Positions 7,749 to 17,788 are shown, counted from the stretch's first letter. The stretch: DNA of 64,000 nucleotides from Ruminococcus sp. (GCA_017472145.1 JAFUQX010000009.1:1-64000); one strand, 5' to 3'. The notes: a model not told the origin generated them from the sequence alone. Numbers and translations: made by a program.

Positions 7749-10355
7749 ATGATATCGGGCAGTATCCCGTCTGTACTGTCCTCTGCAGCTGAGGAAAAGG
7801 CTGAGCTGCTGTATGGTGATATTACGCTTGACGGCAGTCTGACAACAGAAGACGCCGCTCTGCTGCAAGACCATCTGCTTTGCAAAAATGCGCTTTCCGA
7901 AGAACAGCTCCAGACAACCGACATCATTCAGGACGATTCTGTAAACGTCTTTGACCTGGCCCGTCTGAAGCAGCTTCTGATGAATCCGGATAAGCCACTG
8001 GATGAAACCATAGAACTGAACGGGAACACATATACACTATCCCTGTTCGATGATTTCAGCGGCGACACACTCGATGATACCATCTGGTCTCCCTGCCCCG
8101 AATGGGAACGTTCAGATGCCGGCGCTTATTGGGATAATGACCGTATATCCCTTGACGGAAACGGCAATCTTGTGCTGAGCGTGGATAAGGATGAGGAGAA
8201 TAACCGCTACAGCTCCGGCGCTGTACGTACCAAAGAAAAATTTCAGCAGACCTACGGCTATTTTGAGACCCGCTGCAAGCTTCAGGATATTGAGGGCTTC
8301 TGGAGTGCCTTCTGGCTTATGGGCGATACAGTGCTGAATGTGGACGGCAGCGGTGAGGATGGTACAGAAATCGATATCATGGAATCTGCTTATCTTTCAG
8401 AAAGCTGCATCAGACAAGCCCTCCATTACGACGGCTATGGAGAGGCCCACCAGAACACCAGCATCAAATATCAGATGGACGGTCTGTATGAAGGCTATCA
8501 CACCTACGGCCTGGAATGGACACCCGAGGAATATATCTTCTATGTAGATGGTACAGAGACCTGGCGTACAAGCTATGGCGGCGTATGCAGGAATCCGCTG
8601 TATCTCAAGCTTTCCACAGAAGTAGGCACATGGGCTGGCACGCTGAACGAAAACGATCTGCCTGGTGAATTTCTGGTCGATTATGTTAAGGTCTATGCAT
8701 GCGAAGACTTCCAGACGGAAGAAAATGAAAATCTTCTGCCCTCCATAGAAAACTGGACACATTATGTAAATGCAGGCCGTGCAGAACTGACCATGGATGA
8801 AGCCAATCAGGAAATTCGTGCAGCTGTCAGTGAAGCCGGCACAATAGCATGGGATATTCAGGCTCAGGCCAGAAATCTTCCGCTGGTAAACGGTCAGATC
8901 TATCAGGTGCAGTTTGACGCATCCTGTACCACGCCCACTATAACGGATGTGGGACTTCTGCGGCAGGACGGTGAGGATTATCCTGCGGCCTGGTCTTATA
9001 GTGTGGAGCTGACGGAGGAAATGCAGACCTTCACCTATACCTTTACCATGCGAAAGGAAACCATGTCCGACTGGTTCCTGTACCTGAATTTTGGAAGCAG
9101 CACAGGCGACTACACATTCCGCAATCTGAAACTGACAGAGCTTGGAACCAATCTGATCCCTGAGGTTTCCGCATGGACTCATTACGCCTCAACCGGAACG
9201 GCGACCTTTAGCCCGAACGCGGATATTCATGCACTGAACACAAGTGTTACTGAAACAGGCACCTATGAATGGGATATCCAGGCCCAGGCCCACGGCGCTT
9301 CATTGGAGCAGGGAAAGAAATATGAGCTGACCTTTGAAGCCTCCTGCACAGAGGAAAATATCCTTCCCTTTGGATTCTGCCGGAATGACAACGGCTCCTA
9401 TCCCTGCTGCTACGCATCCGCTGCAAAGCTGACACCAGAGCTGAATCGCTATCGTTTCACCTTCAATATGAGTGGTGAGACTCAATCTGACTGGTATCTC
9501 TTTTTCAACTATGCCATGGGCTGCGGTGACTATTTCCTTCAAAATGTGGCTTTGCGTGAAATCGGGACTGCGGATATCAAGCCAGAATCGGATATGCCAT
9601 ACAGTTATACCGTTTCAGAGCTTTGCTGCGAACGTGACGGCAAAAACATCTATGGTCTTGCCTATGTCCCCGATACAGCTGAAAAAGTACCCCTTGTAAT
9701 CCTGTCTCATGAGCTGAACAACACACACGAAACTATGAAGGCTTATGCCGAAGCTCTGGCTGGCAACGGCTATGCAGCGTACATCTATGATTTCTGCGGC
9801 GGCAGCGCATCCAGCAAGAGCGATGGCGCGACAACAGAAATGTCTGTTATGACAGAGAAGGCGGATCTGGAGGCTGTACTGACGACGGCAAAGACATGGA
9901 GCTTTGTGGACACAAATCGGATCCTGCTTCTCGGCGGAAGTCAGGGCGGTGTGGTGACCTCACTGGCCGCAGCCGACCATGCAGATGAGATCGCTGGTAC
10001 GATACTGCTGTACCCGGCCTACAGCATATTTGACATCATTCATGAACGGTTTTCAGAGCTTTCGGAAGTGCCGGATACCTTTGTCTGGAATGGCTGGCTG
10101 GATGTAGGCCGATGCTATGCTGCTGATATCTGGGAAACAGACCCTTACAGTGAAATCAGTGCATATACCAAGCCCGTTCTGATTCTTCACAGTACACAGG
10201 ATGCAGTCATGGATATTTCCTATTCAGAGCGGGCCGCTCAGGTGTATGAAAACGCAGAGCTTCAGATGATCACCGACGGCGGACATATTTTCTATGATGA
10301 GCCGCTGGATGAAGCGATCGCCTGCGTGCTTGAATTTGCAGACAGCATTGTATAA
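7749..10355 (+). CDS. Dockerin-GH16-CBM-CBM-esterase, 5' end frameshifted
   Basis: Multidomain secreted enzyme, 868 aa as drawn from the first in-frame ATG; the true start is probably 7699 (see the leader entry). Order: rest of the signal peptide (1-14), N-terminal type I dockerin (about 22-82), GH16 beta-glucanase domain (about 95-319) with the catalytic EIDIME at 207-212, two similar beta-sandwich modules resembling CBM4-type domains (328-466 and 467-608), and an alpha/beta-hydrolase esterase (about 616-868) with GGSQGG (nucleophile Ser731), Asp818 and His846. It should cut beta-1,3/1,4-glucans or similar and remove ester groups such as feruloyl or acetyl, attached to a cellulosome. Exact substrates are not visible. 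Confidence 0.88.
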   Translation: MISGSIPSVLSSAAEEKAELLYGDITLDGSLTTEDAALLQDHLLCKNALSEEQLQTTDIIQDDSVNVFDLARLKQLLMNPDKPLDETIELNGNTYTLSLFDDFSGDTLDDTIWSPCPEWERSDAGAYWDNDRISLDGNGNLVLSVDKDEENNRYSSGAVRTKEKFQQTYGYFETRCKLQDIEGFWSAFWLMGDTVLNVDGSGEDGTEIDIMESAYLSESCIRQALHYDGYGEAHQNTSIKYQMDGLYEGYHTYGLEWTPEEYIFYVDGTETWRTSYGGVCRNPLYLKLSTEVGTWAGTLNENDLPGEFLVDYVKVYACEDFQTEENENLLPSIENWTHYVNAGRAELTMDEANQEIRAAVSEAGTIAWDIQAQARNLPLVNGQIYQVQFDASCTTPTITDVGLLRQDGEDYPAAWSYSVELTEEMQTFTYTFTMRKETMSDWFLYLNFGSSTGDYTFRNLKLTELGTNLIPEVSAWTHYASTGTATFSPNADIHALNTSVTETGTYEWDIQAQAHGASLEQGKKYELTFEASCTEENILPFGFCRNDNGSYPCCYASAAKLTPELNRYRFTFNMSGETQSDWYLFFNYAMGCGDYFLQNVALREIGTADIKPESDMPYSYTVSELCCERDGKNIYGLAYVPDTAEKVPLVILSHELNNTHETMKAYAEALAGNGYAAYIYDFCGGSASSKSDGATTEMSVMTEKADLEAVLTTAKTWSFVDTNRILLLGGSQGGVVTSLAAADHADEIAGTILLYPAYSIFDIIHERFSELSEVPDTFVWNGWLDVGRCYAADIWETDPYSEISAYTKPVLILHSTQDAVMDISYSERAAQVYENAELQMITDGGHIFYDEPLDEAIACVLEFADSIV

Positions 10356-10406
10356 TAAAGTGCTCTGTCAAAAGAGCAGGACTTATCAGCGAAATAAGAG
10401 ATAACG

Positions 10407-10463
10407 ACACCCCACAGGGCTTGCAGACTGGTTTGGTCTGCTTGCCTTGTGGGGTGTTTTTTG
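10407..10463 (+). terminator. Terminator after the GH16 enzyme
   Basis: A strong stem (10407-10420 with 10444-10457, one mismatch, extended by GCAGAC/GTCTGC further in) is followed by six T. Confidence 0.85.
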
Positions 10464-10479
10464 TACATGTGAAAATTTT

Positions 10480-10626
10480 ACTGTCCACGCAGTTTTTCCC
10501 TACTTCTGCAAGGGCGGAAACAGCTGCGGCATGACCAGTGGTGGGATTCAGTACACGGTCTGGGATGATCCCATGGGATCATTCACCTACGGCGCATTCA
10601 AGTTTCTTCGGGCTTTACGGCAATAG
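10480..10626 (+). pseudogene. Possible gene remnant (C-terminal fragment)
   Basis: A plus-strand frame with no start but protein-like content (Gly-, aromatic- and Cys-containing, with YTVWDDPMGSFTYGAFKFL) ends at TAG 10624-10626. It lies between two secreted-protein genes after a terminator. It may be the tail of a lost gene. Family not recognised. Confidence 0.3.
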
Positions 10627-10689
10627 CCATCACTCCATTGATGAACTAAAAGCGAGCTGTGCTTCTTTGCTCCATCCGGTGATTCTTTG

Positions 10690-12975
10690 TCATAATGAAG
10701 CCGACGAGAAGGATTTCAGAAGCTCACGTTTCATAATGCATAGATCAAATACATCAAGTCTGTCATCTTCACACAGATCCCCTGCTGACCAGTCCGTAAT
10801 CTCACCCGCACAAAGAAGCCATTTCTGGAGCATGACCGCATCGGCTATGGAGAAAGTCCCGTCAGCGTTCACATCACCCCGGATCATTTCACTTTGTAAT
10901 AGTATGCTGTTATCAATTGCATATTGTACGCCGGTTCCGCTGTCTGCATCTATTACAAAGCCGCTTTTAATCTGATAGCCATTATCATAAGTATATCCAA
11001 GTGTACGCTCGCCAAACAACGTACTTTCACCTTCGATTCTGACAAAATACAACGCATCGCAGTCAAGAAAGGCATAATCGCCTACCTGTGTACAGGAGGC
11101 CGGAATGGTCAGCTCTGTGATGGAGCGGCAGCCGCTGAAGGCTCTTGTTTCAATGATCGCAAGATTCTGCGGGAGTGCAGCTCCTGTGAGCTTCGGACAA
11201 TCATGGAAGGCATACTGCTCAATGGCATAAAGTGAGGCCGGCATATTGATCGTTTCAAGATTGATACAATGCACAAAGGCAAAACGGCTGATATGCGTAA
11301 TCGTATCGGGAAGCGTAACTGAGACAAGCTTTGAGCAGTTTTCAAAGGCATACCAGTCAATAACAGTCACCGGATGCCCCTCAATCGTATCTGGAATTAT
11401 AAGATGCTCTACGGTATTATCAAAGCCCGTGATGCGGATACTATCTCCCGAAATGGTATAGGTGAGATGATCAGCTGCTGTAAAATTCCAGTCAACTGCG
11501 AAAGCCGTATTCGGAGTGCTCTCCTCAGCTGCACCATTATTGACATTGGCCGGCGAAACGGTATAGCTGCTCTTTTCAGAAACATTGCCGCATACATCTA
11601 TACACTCAAATTCATACACAGCGATTTCGTTCGAAAGATCGAATTCGTAGTCGATCCACACATTCTGCGTTGTATTGGAGCCGTTTCCGCCGACAGAAAC
11701 GCCGGCCACCAGATAATCATACAGCTTGCCATTCTTATAGATATTTGTCTGTGCAACAGCTGTGTTATCCGTCATACCGTAGAAGGACAGCTGCAGACGC
11801 TCCGCATCCTCGGCCATGACAGTTTCTGTCCTGACCACCGCAGGCGGTGTCGGGCACTCGGTTTCGATTTCACCAGTCCTGAGATATTTTACAAAATTCT
11901 CATGAAACTCCGGCATTGCATTATAGGGCGAATAATGATGCGGATAGGCAAAACAAAATAATGAATCTACATACGGTGCGGCAATTTCCAATCTATGCGA
12001 AAAATCATCCACCGTCTTTGTGCCCACATAGGAAACTCCATGCGGGCTGTTCATACGGGATGCGTCAGGGGAAACAAACATTTCTGCATTGGTTCCCAGA
12101 AGCAGCTGTGTTCCCCGGACTGCATTGGAACGATCTACAGCATTTCTGTAGGCGGCTGTCCACTCTTCAAGATGAGCAGGATCACACCCGCCGCCTCCGC
12201 AGCTGTCCTGAGGGCAAAGCATGTCGCCGTCACGGAAAGGAATACGGCTGAGCACTTCGGTGTAATATTCCGTAAATCTGTCAACATTGATGCTTGCATA
12301 GCCATATCCGAAGATATTGATATAGGGACTCAGCAGCAGCGGCATATCAGGATCAAGGGCTGTACAATTGTCAATCACTGTGGTGAACATTTCATCCAGT
12401 GCGTCCGCATATGCGTCAATTCCTGTATCGGTATCCATGTAAAGCGTATTGTAAAGCTCAGTTACAAAGTAGAAGCCATAATACGTATCCGGATACAGGG
12501 GCTTGTACATATTGTAAAGCTCTGTGGTGATCTGGTTGCAGCGTTCCATATATTCACGGTTGGCTGCTCTCCCCTCGGCCGAGGCAATATCGCTGTTCCA
12601 AGCACAGTCAAGTCCCATACCGAGATAAACCTTTATGTCATATTTGTCACAATAGTACATCAGCTTATCAATGGCGTTGTAAGCATAGTAGCCCTCCAGA
12701 AAATCCAGCTCCGAAGGATAATACACCGTCCAGCTGTCATCGGCCAGCTGATTGGCAACATCACCCATAATCAGGTATTCAATGCCGATTTCCTCCATCG
12801 CCTGCATTTCCTTATCCCACTGCTCATCGCTGTAGGTCGTATAAAGCCATGGCTGAATAAAAGTTCCGTTTACAGCTGTGATGTGCTCCGCCTTTTCTTC
12901 TGCATGTATCGGAAAAACCTGCATAAGAAAAGCTGCTAATACGAAAGCTACAGAAAACATTTTTTTGAACCTCAT
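10690..12975 (-). CDS. Secreted DUF4434-like glycosidase with LRR and dockerin
   Basis: 761-aa secreted protein. Order: signal peptide (1-25, ending IHA); a TIM-barrel-like region resembling DUF4434 putative glycosyl hydrolases (about 30-375); an Ig-like linker with Cys pair (about 395-480); five to six BspA-type leucine-rich repeats of the LRR_5 kind (about 510-650, recurring F..C..L..I.LP); and a C-terminal type I dockerin (about 690-761) whose second half contains DRLDVFDLCIMK. It probably acts on or binds plant polysaccharide on a cellulosome. It converges with the GH16 enzyme. The catalytic assignment is by resemblance only. Confidence 0.82.
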   Translation of the reverse strand: MRFKKMFSVAFVLAAFLMQVFPIHAEEKAEHITAVNGTFIQPWLYTTYSDEQWDKEMQAMEEIGIEYLIMGDVANQLADDSWTVYYPSELDFLEGYYAYNAIDKLMYYCDKYDIKVYLGMGLDCAWNSDIASAEGRAANREYMERCNQITTELYNMYKPLYPDTYYGFYFVTELYNTLYMDTDTGIDAYADALDEMFTTVIDNCTALDPDMPLLLSPYINIFGYGYASINVDRFTEYYTEVLSRIPFRDGDMLCPQDSCGGGGCDPAHLEEWTAAYRNAVDRSNAVRGTQLLLGTNAEMFVSPDASRMNSPHGVSYVGTKTVDDFSHRLEIAAPYVDSLFCFAYPHHYSPYNAMPEFHENFVKYLRTGEIETECPTPPAVVRTETVMAEDAERLQLSFYGMTDNTAVAQTNIYKNGKLYDYLVAGVSVGGNGSNTTQNVWIDYEFDLSNEIAVYEFECIDVCGNVSEKSSYTVSPANVNNGAAEESTPNTAFAVDWNFTAADHLTYTISGDSIRITGFDNTVEHLIIPDTIEGHPVTVIDWYAFENCSKLVSVTLPDTITHISRFAFVHCINLETINMPASLYAIEQYAFHDCPKLTGAALPQNLAIIETRAFSGCRSITELTIPASCTQVGDYAFLDCDALYFVRIEGESTLFGERTLGYTYDNGYQIKSGFVIDADSGTGVQYAIDNSILLQSEMIRGDVNADGTFSIADAVMLQKWLLCAGEITDWSAGDLCEDDRLDVFDLCIMKRELLKSFSSASL

Positions 12976-13158
12976 GTCCCTGCCTCCTTTGTTTCTACAA
13001 TCAAAAACAAATCGTCTGATTCAGTATATTATGATGCAAGAAAAGCTCCTCCACATCCCTCATATTTGACGTGGGCTGCTCAAATATGGGGGATCGCTCA
13101 TTTTTATACTTTTGTCCTGTACATGGGCCTTCTGTTTCAAAAAGACTGAACTGGTCTT

Positions 13159-14877
13159 TCATGACATCTCCCTGAACTGCTGCTTGTAAAGCTTTGCATA
13201 GGTCCCGTTCCGTTCTAAAAGCTGTTCATGCGTTCCCTGCTCAGTGATTCTGCCGTTATCCACAACGGCAATTTCATCTGCATTTTTTATAGTAGAAAGA
13301 CGATGCGCAACTACAATCGTCGTTCTTCCCTCGCTCAGCTCGTCAAGGGCTTTCTGAATCTGAATTTCGGTGGCGTTATCCAGGGCACTGGTGGCTTCGT
13401 CAAGAATGAGAATCGGGGGATTTTTCAGGAATACTCGTGCAATGCACAGCCGCTGCTTCTGTCCGCCCGAAAGCCTTACACCACGCTCGCCGATTACCGT
13501 ATCATAGCAGTCTTCAAGGGACATGATATAATCGTGAATGTTCGCTCTTTTTGCTGCTGCAACGATCTCTTCATCACTCGCATCAAGCCGGCCGTACAGA
13601 ATATTCTCACGGATACTGGAGTTAAACAGGTAAATGTCCTGCTGAACGATACCGATATTCTTTCTGAGAGACTCCATTGTGATACTCTTCAGTGAATTCC
13701 CATCGATGAGAATATCGCCACCTGTAATTTTATAAAAATGCGGAATAAGGTGACAAAGAGTTGTTTTTCCTCCGCCGCTGGGGCCTACAAGGGCAAAGGT
13801 CTTTCCCTTTTTGATAGAAAGGCTGATGTTTCTCAGCACCTCCTTACCCTCGGCGTAGCTGCTGCTGACATTCCTGAACTCTATCTCTCCCTCAAGGCGG
13901 GAAACAGCCTCTGCGTTTTGGCTATCCGTTTCAGGCTCGGTTTCCATAATCTCCACAAAACGCTCGAAACCTGCAACACCATTCTGGAACTGCTCCATAA
14001 AGCGGATAAGAGTATTCACAGGACCGAGAAACAGGTTGATGGAAACGATAAAGGCGGAATAATCGGCAAAATTGATCTTCCCGCCGTAAAGGAACAGTCC
14101 ACCTGCAATCAGCACCACAACATTGAACACATCGGTAATCATCGTTGTAACAGAGTGAAACTGTCCCATGGCCTTGTAGGCGTTCTTTCTTGCGCCCATA
14201 AACTGAGCGTTGCCCTCTTCAAACTTTTCTGTTTCCTTGTCGGAATTGGTAAACGCCTTTGTTACACGGATACCTGCAATACTGCTCTGGAGAGAACCGT
14301 TTATCTGGGCAATTGCCGCCTGACTTTCACGGAAAGCATCTCTCATTCTCTTTCTGAGCGTCAAGGAAACAAATACGAGTACAGGTACGCAGGCAAAAAC
14401 GATCAGCGTCAGCCACAAATCTATGCTTGTCAGGTAAAGGAACGAAACAACGATGGTGATTCCCGTAATGAGAAAATTTTCGGGGCCATGATGTGCAAGC
14501 TCTGCAATATCGTTGAGGTCGCTGGTCATTCGTGACATGATCTTTCCCGTTTCGTTGTTGTCATAAAAGCTGAACGGGAGCTTTTCCAGGTGTCGGAACA
14601 TCTCGCTTCGCATTTGTCCCTGCATACGCACACCCATCATATGCCCCTGATACTGTATAAAGTAATTCAGCAGCATACGGATAAAATACAGCACAAACAG
14701 GGATAGACCTGCAATTATAATCATGTTGTACTGTTTGTTCGGTATCAGGTCATTGAGCATAGTTCTTGTTACAATCGGATAGAGAATCCCCAGAAGCGCA
14801 ACACTCAGCGATGCAAGCATATCCAGTACAAGTATTTTCTTGTGAGGCTTATAATAGCCTAAAAAACGTTTCAGCAT
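13159..14877 (-). CDS. ABC exporter, fused permease-ATPase
   Basis: Half-transporter of 572 aa of the MsbA/LmrA/BmrA type: six membrane helices in residues 1-320, then an ATPase with Walker A GPSGGGKTT at 365-373, the signature LSGGQKQR, Walker B LILDEATSAL and an H-loop in VVAHRLS. It works as a homodimer or with another half, exporting drugs, lipids or peptides. Its ATG follows the stop of the upstream MATE gene by one base, so the two exporters form a coupled operon. Substrate unknown. Confidence 0.9.
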   Translation of the reverse strand: MLKRFLGYYKPHKKILVLDMLASLSVALLGILYPIVTRTMLNDLIPNKQYNMIIIAGLSLFVLYFIRMLLNYFIQYQGHMMGVRMQGQMRSEMFRHLEKLPFSFYDNNETGKIMSRMTSDLNDIAELAHHGPENFLITGITIVVSFLYLTSIDLWLTLIVFACVPVLVFVSLTLRKRMRDAFRESQAAIAQINGSLQSSIAGIRVTKAFTNSDKETEKFEEGNAQFMGARKNAYKAMGQFHSVTTMITDVFNVVVLIAGGLFLYGGKINFADYSAFIVSINLFLGPVNTLIRFMEQFQNGVAGFERFVEIMETEPETDSQNAEAVSRLEGEIEFRNVSSSYAEGKEVLRNISLSIKKGKTFALVGPSGGGKTTLCHLIPHFYKITGGDILIDGNSLKSITMESLRKNIGIVQQDIYLFNSSIRENILYGRLDASDEEIVAAAKRANIHDYIMSLEDCYDTVIGERGVRLSGGQKQRLCIARVFLKNPPILILDEATSALDNATEIQIQKALDELSEGRTTIVVAHRLSTIKNADEIAVVDNGRITEQGTHEQLLERNGTYAKLYKQQFREMS

Positions 14878-14878
14878 A

Positions 14879-16255
14879 TCAGTTTTCCTCCTGTCTGATT
14901 TTCTGATTTTTCCATTTTCCCGTCAGATAATATACAAGTCCTATCCAGAACGGCGTGAAGCCAGCCAATGCGTCGCCAAGCCAGAAGCCGTAATGCTTCA
15001 TTCCCAGCGCAAGTCCGAACAGAAGAGCCAGTCCGATACGCATGATAATTCCATCGAGTATAGCTGTGACGAAGTTGATTTTATAATTTCCGCTGCCATT
15101 GATAAGAGCGTTCATTACCGCACGAAGCGCCGCTCCGAAGAACAGCAGTACCGCAATCGGCACATAGCCGCTTGCTATAGCAAGTACATCCGTATCGTTC
15201 TCGGTAGTGAACAGGCTGAAAATCTCGTCGGGAAACAGTATGATCACGATCGAAAGGACGATGGCTGCGGCCAGCGTGATGATGGTGAGCCATTTCAGAA
15301 TTTTCTTCACCCGCTCAAATTTTCCTGCGGCGATATTCTGACCAACCATTGTAGAGCCTGCCGTGTTCATGGCGGTGGAAATGAGATTTGCAATGCTTGA
15401 TACTTTGTTAGCAATACCTGCAAAGGCTGAAACGGCCACGCCATAAGAGTTGATCCACGAGTTGACAAACAGCTTTGATACCTGGATAGAGGCCGTCTTG
15501 ATCGCCATAGGAGTACCGAGCCTGAGCAGCTCTGAAAGCATCGGCCTGTTCCAGCGGACAAAATCGGCAAGCGAAATATCAAGCGAAAAATCAGTGCGGT
15601 TTTTCACAAGAAATACCACGCAGGAAATAAAGCTTACTGCCTGACTGATTACAGTAGCCAGAGCGGCGCCGCCTGCGCCCGTATCAAAGCCTGCAACAAA
15701 AATAAGGTCAAGCAGGAGATTCAGCACAGCGGCAATGCTGATGAAGATAAACGGGTGCTTTGCATCTCCCATTCCGCGCAGAATTGCGCTCACTGCATTA
15801 TATCCGTATACGAACGCAAGACCGGCCATACTGATCGTTGAATAGCTTACCGCACCCGCAAGAGCTTCGTCGGGTGTATTCATAAGCCGCAGCATATCCT
15901 TTTGAAACGCAAGTCCGAGCAAGCTTAAAATAACAGAGCTGACAAGAAGAAAGCCGCTCATTGTTCCAACAAAGCTTCCGATTTTATGCCGCTGATCTGC
16001 GCCTATGTATCTGGCGATAATCACCTGTCCAGCGTTTGAAAAGCCCATAGCAATAAATGTCAGCAGATTCGTTACATCACCGCCTACGGATACGGCAGAA
16101 ATACCCGCTTTTCCGAGGACGTTGCCCACAACCGCCATATCCACCATATTGTAAACAACCTGAAGGAGATTTGACAAAAACAGAGGCAGTGCAAATAACA
16201 CAAGCTGACTTCCGATATTTCCTTTAGTAAAATCTTTGATCTTTGTATTGCTCAT
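14879..16255 (-). CDS. MATE-family efflux transporter
   Basis: 458-aa integral membrane protein with about twelve hydrophobic helices in two homologous halves, of the DinF/NorM-like MATE superfamily (cation-coupled multidrug export). The N-terminus, with DFTKGNIGSQLVLFALPLFL, is typical of Clostridia members. It is the first gene of a two-gene operon with the ABC exporter and has its own strong promoter. A second MATE gene at 61666 is not closely similar in context. Confidence 0.92.
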   Translation of the reverse strand: MSNTKIKDFTKGNIGSQLVLFALPLFLSNLLQVVYNMVDMAVVGNVLGKAGISAVSVGGDVTNLLTFIAMGFSNAGQVIIARYIGADQRHKIGSFVGTMSGFLLVSSVILSLLGLAFQKDMLRLMNTPDEALAGAVSYSTISMAGLAFVYGYNAVSAILRGMGDAKHPFIFISIAAVLNLLLDLIFVAGFDTGAGGAALATVISQAVSFISCVVFLVKNRTDFSLDISLADFVRWNRPMLSELLRLGTPMAIKTASIQVSKLFVNSWINSYGVAVSAFAGIANKVSSIANLISTAMNTAGSTMVGQNIAAGKFERVKKILKWLTIITLAAAIVLSIVIILFPDEIFSLFTTENDTDVLAIASGYVPIAVLLFFGAALRAVMNALINGSGNYKINFVTAILDGIIMRIGLALLFGLALGMKHYGFWLGDALAGFTPFWIGLVYYLTGKWKNQKIRQEEN

Positions 16256-16288
16256 ATTGAAAGTTTCCGTTTCTGAAAGATACTCAAA

Positions 16289-16317
16289 TTATACCACATT
16301 CCAGCTGTTTTTGCAAT
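16289..16317 (-). promoter_or_regulatory. Promoter of the MATE-ABC operon
   Basis: TTGCAA (16312-16317), a 17-base spacer and TATAAT (16289-16294) on the minus strand, about 35 bases from the ATG. Confidence 0.75.
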
Positions 16318-16687
16318 CATTTCATAAGCGCAATCACGTAAGTTGGTATGTCCTCCGCTACCGCACTGACGGCTGATTGTAATAATTCGCTCATTCATCT
16401 TCTTTTAATGTATCATCCATAAGGAAACACAAACTCTGCGTTTTACAAAGTTGATAACAGCCGCCATTATCGCTATTTGCTTTATGGTTTGCCATTTGAT
16501 ATATGGAGCCATGAATTTCATACTGTGAAGCACGATTTATGATTCCAGCTAATACACCTGCTCTCCGGCGAATAATTACCGGCAGCAACAATAACAGCCG
16601 CACAGTGGATCAGACTAACAATAGTCCAAAGGCCCTGTTGCGGCTGAAGGTTTATCGGTTGACGAGAAATGTGGTCAAACAATAAGA
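16318..16687. other. Gene-poor stretch with a possible remnant
   Basis: No supported gene. The minus-strand frame 16391-16603 has a protein-like end (ISQMANHKAN-like, acidic tail) but no ribosome site and an unlikely N-terminus; it may be the tail of a degraded gene. Otherwise nothing was seen. Confidence 0.3.
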
Positions 16688-17095
16688 TTAAATTGCTGCT
16701 GCTCCTTTTTCTGTACAGGAAGTATCGCTGATATTCCATCCGGCTGGTCCATCAAGCTGCAAAAAGCGTTCATCGCCCAGTACCTCTGCAAGGCTTTCGG
16801 GCAGAATCTTAAACCCGACAAGACGGTCGCCTTTATATTTCAGTCTGACTGTTACCTGTTTGCCGCAAGTATCCTTCAGGCGCTCGATCATCTGCTCATA
16901 ATCGCCATTATCGTACATGAGCGGATTCTTCAGAAAATGGCTTGCATAAAGATATTTCTGCTCGCCGTCGATGATGCCATAGGCTTCAATATCAATGCAG
17001 CCAGCCTCAAGATATTCCGCATATTCCTCACCATAGCAGTCATGGATAAACGGAAGAGATACTTCTTTGTATGTTGGTTTTGAAAAAATGGACAC
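16688..17095 (-). CDS. Hypothetical protein (135 aa)
   Basis: Not recognised. A soluble, acidic protein with no signal or membrane segment; it mixes aromatic-rich strands (HDCYGEEYAEYL) with a central part like a small beta domain (GKQVTVRLKYKGDRLVGFKI). The last residues run into low-complexity Ala. It lies 32 bases after the membrane protein at 17128-17742 on the same strand and may share its transcript. Confidence 0.6.
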   Translation of the reverse strand: MSIFSKPTYKEVSLPFIHDCYGEEYAEYLEAGCIDIEAYGIIDGEQKYLYASHFLKNPLMYDNGDYEQMIERLKDTCGKQVTVRLKYKGDRLVGFKILPESLAEVLGDERFLQLDGPAGWNISDTSCTEKGAAAI

Positions 17096-17127
17096 GTTCT
17101 GTCGCCTCCGTAAAAATCAGATCACTA

Positions 17128-17742
17128 TTATTTTCCTAACTGCTCGACAATAAGCACTACAATCGGTATACCGAACATAACGGCAATGATTCCGAAAAGA
17201 ATCAGATTAACCTTTTTATCTCTTTCCCTATCTATCCTTGTGTAGTGACCGCTGCTGTACCGAGCAAGCTCGTTCTTGCAGTGTTCAGAGACAGCCTTTT
17301 GATTCAGCACACCGCATTCATACATCCGGAGTAAATACCCGGCCATCTGCTGGGTACCCTGATTGGTGATTGACAAATCGATCTTCTTTCCTTTTGCACT
17401 GATGTGTAAATAAAAGCTGTAACCGCGTTTACTGCTATAGCTTTTGTCACAGGTGACTTTCTCAATTTCAGAAGCGTCAAATTCATATTTCTTTCCTGCT
17501 TTGGTTCTTACTTTGAAATTTGTACCGCTTACATCTATTCGGAAATTATTTGTTATAACCACATATACAATAAAAAGTGCCGTCATCATAATTGCAATTA
17601 TAATATAAAAAGCTTTGGGCATTAAAAATGCGCCGACACAGCATAATACGGCAAAAATTGCAAGGCATGACATTCCAAGAATTTCATCGCTCTTTTTAGC
17701 GTATTTTGACCGCACCGTGAAATGATTCTGGTTCGTTTCCAT
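17128..17742 (-). CDS. Membrane protein with PH-like middle (204 aa)
   Basis: Not assigned to a family. The ATG at 17740-17742 is chosen over one 25 codons upstream because AGAGGA lies before it and the extra codons overlap the promoter. Two helices at about residues 28-65, a soluble middle (about 70-160, with a strand pattern like bacterial PH domains: RIDVSGTNFKVRT, EIEKVTC) and one C-terminal helix (about 182-202). Such architecture is common in unassigned membrane-stress proteins. A promoter lies directly upstream. Confidence 0.65.
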   Translation of the reverse strand: METNQNHFTVRSKYAKKSDEILGMSCLAIFAVLCCVGAFLMPKAFYIIIAIMMTALFIVYVVITNNFRIDVSGTNFKVRTKAGKKYEFDASEIEKVTCDKSYSSKRGYSFYLHISAKGKKIDLSITNQGTQQMAGYLLRMYECGVLNQKAVSEHCKNELARYSSGHYTRIDRERDKKVNLILFGIIAVMFGIPIVVLIVEQLGK

Positions 17743-17788
17743 TATTGTACTTTTCCTCTGAGGTATAATTATGTTTTTTACAAGTAAT

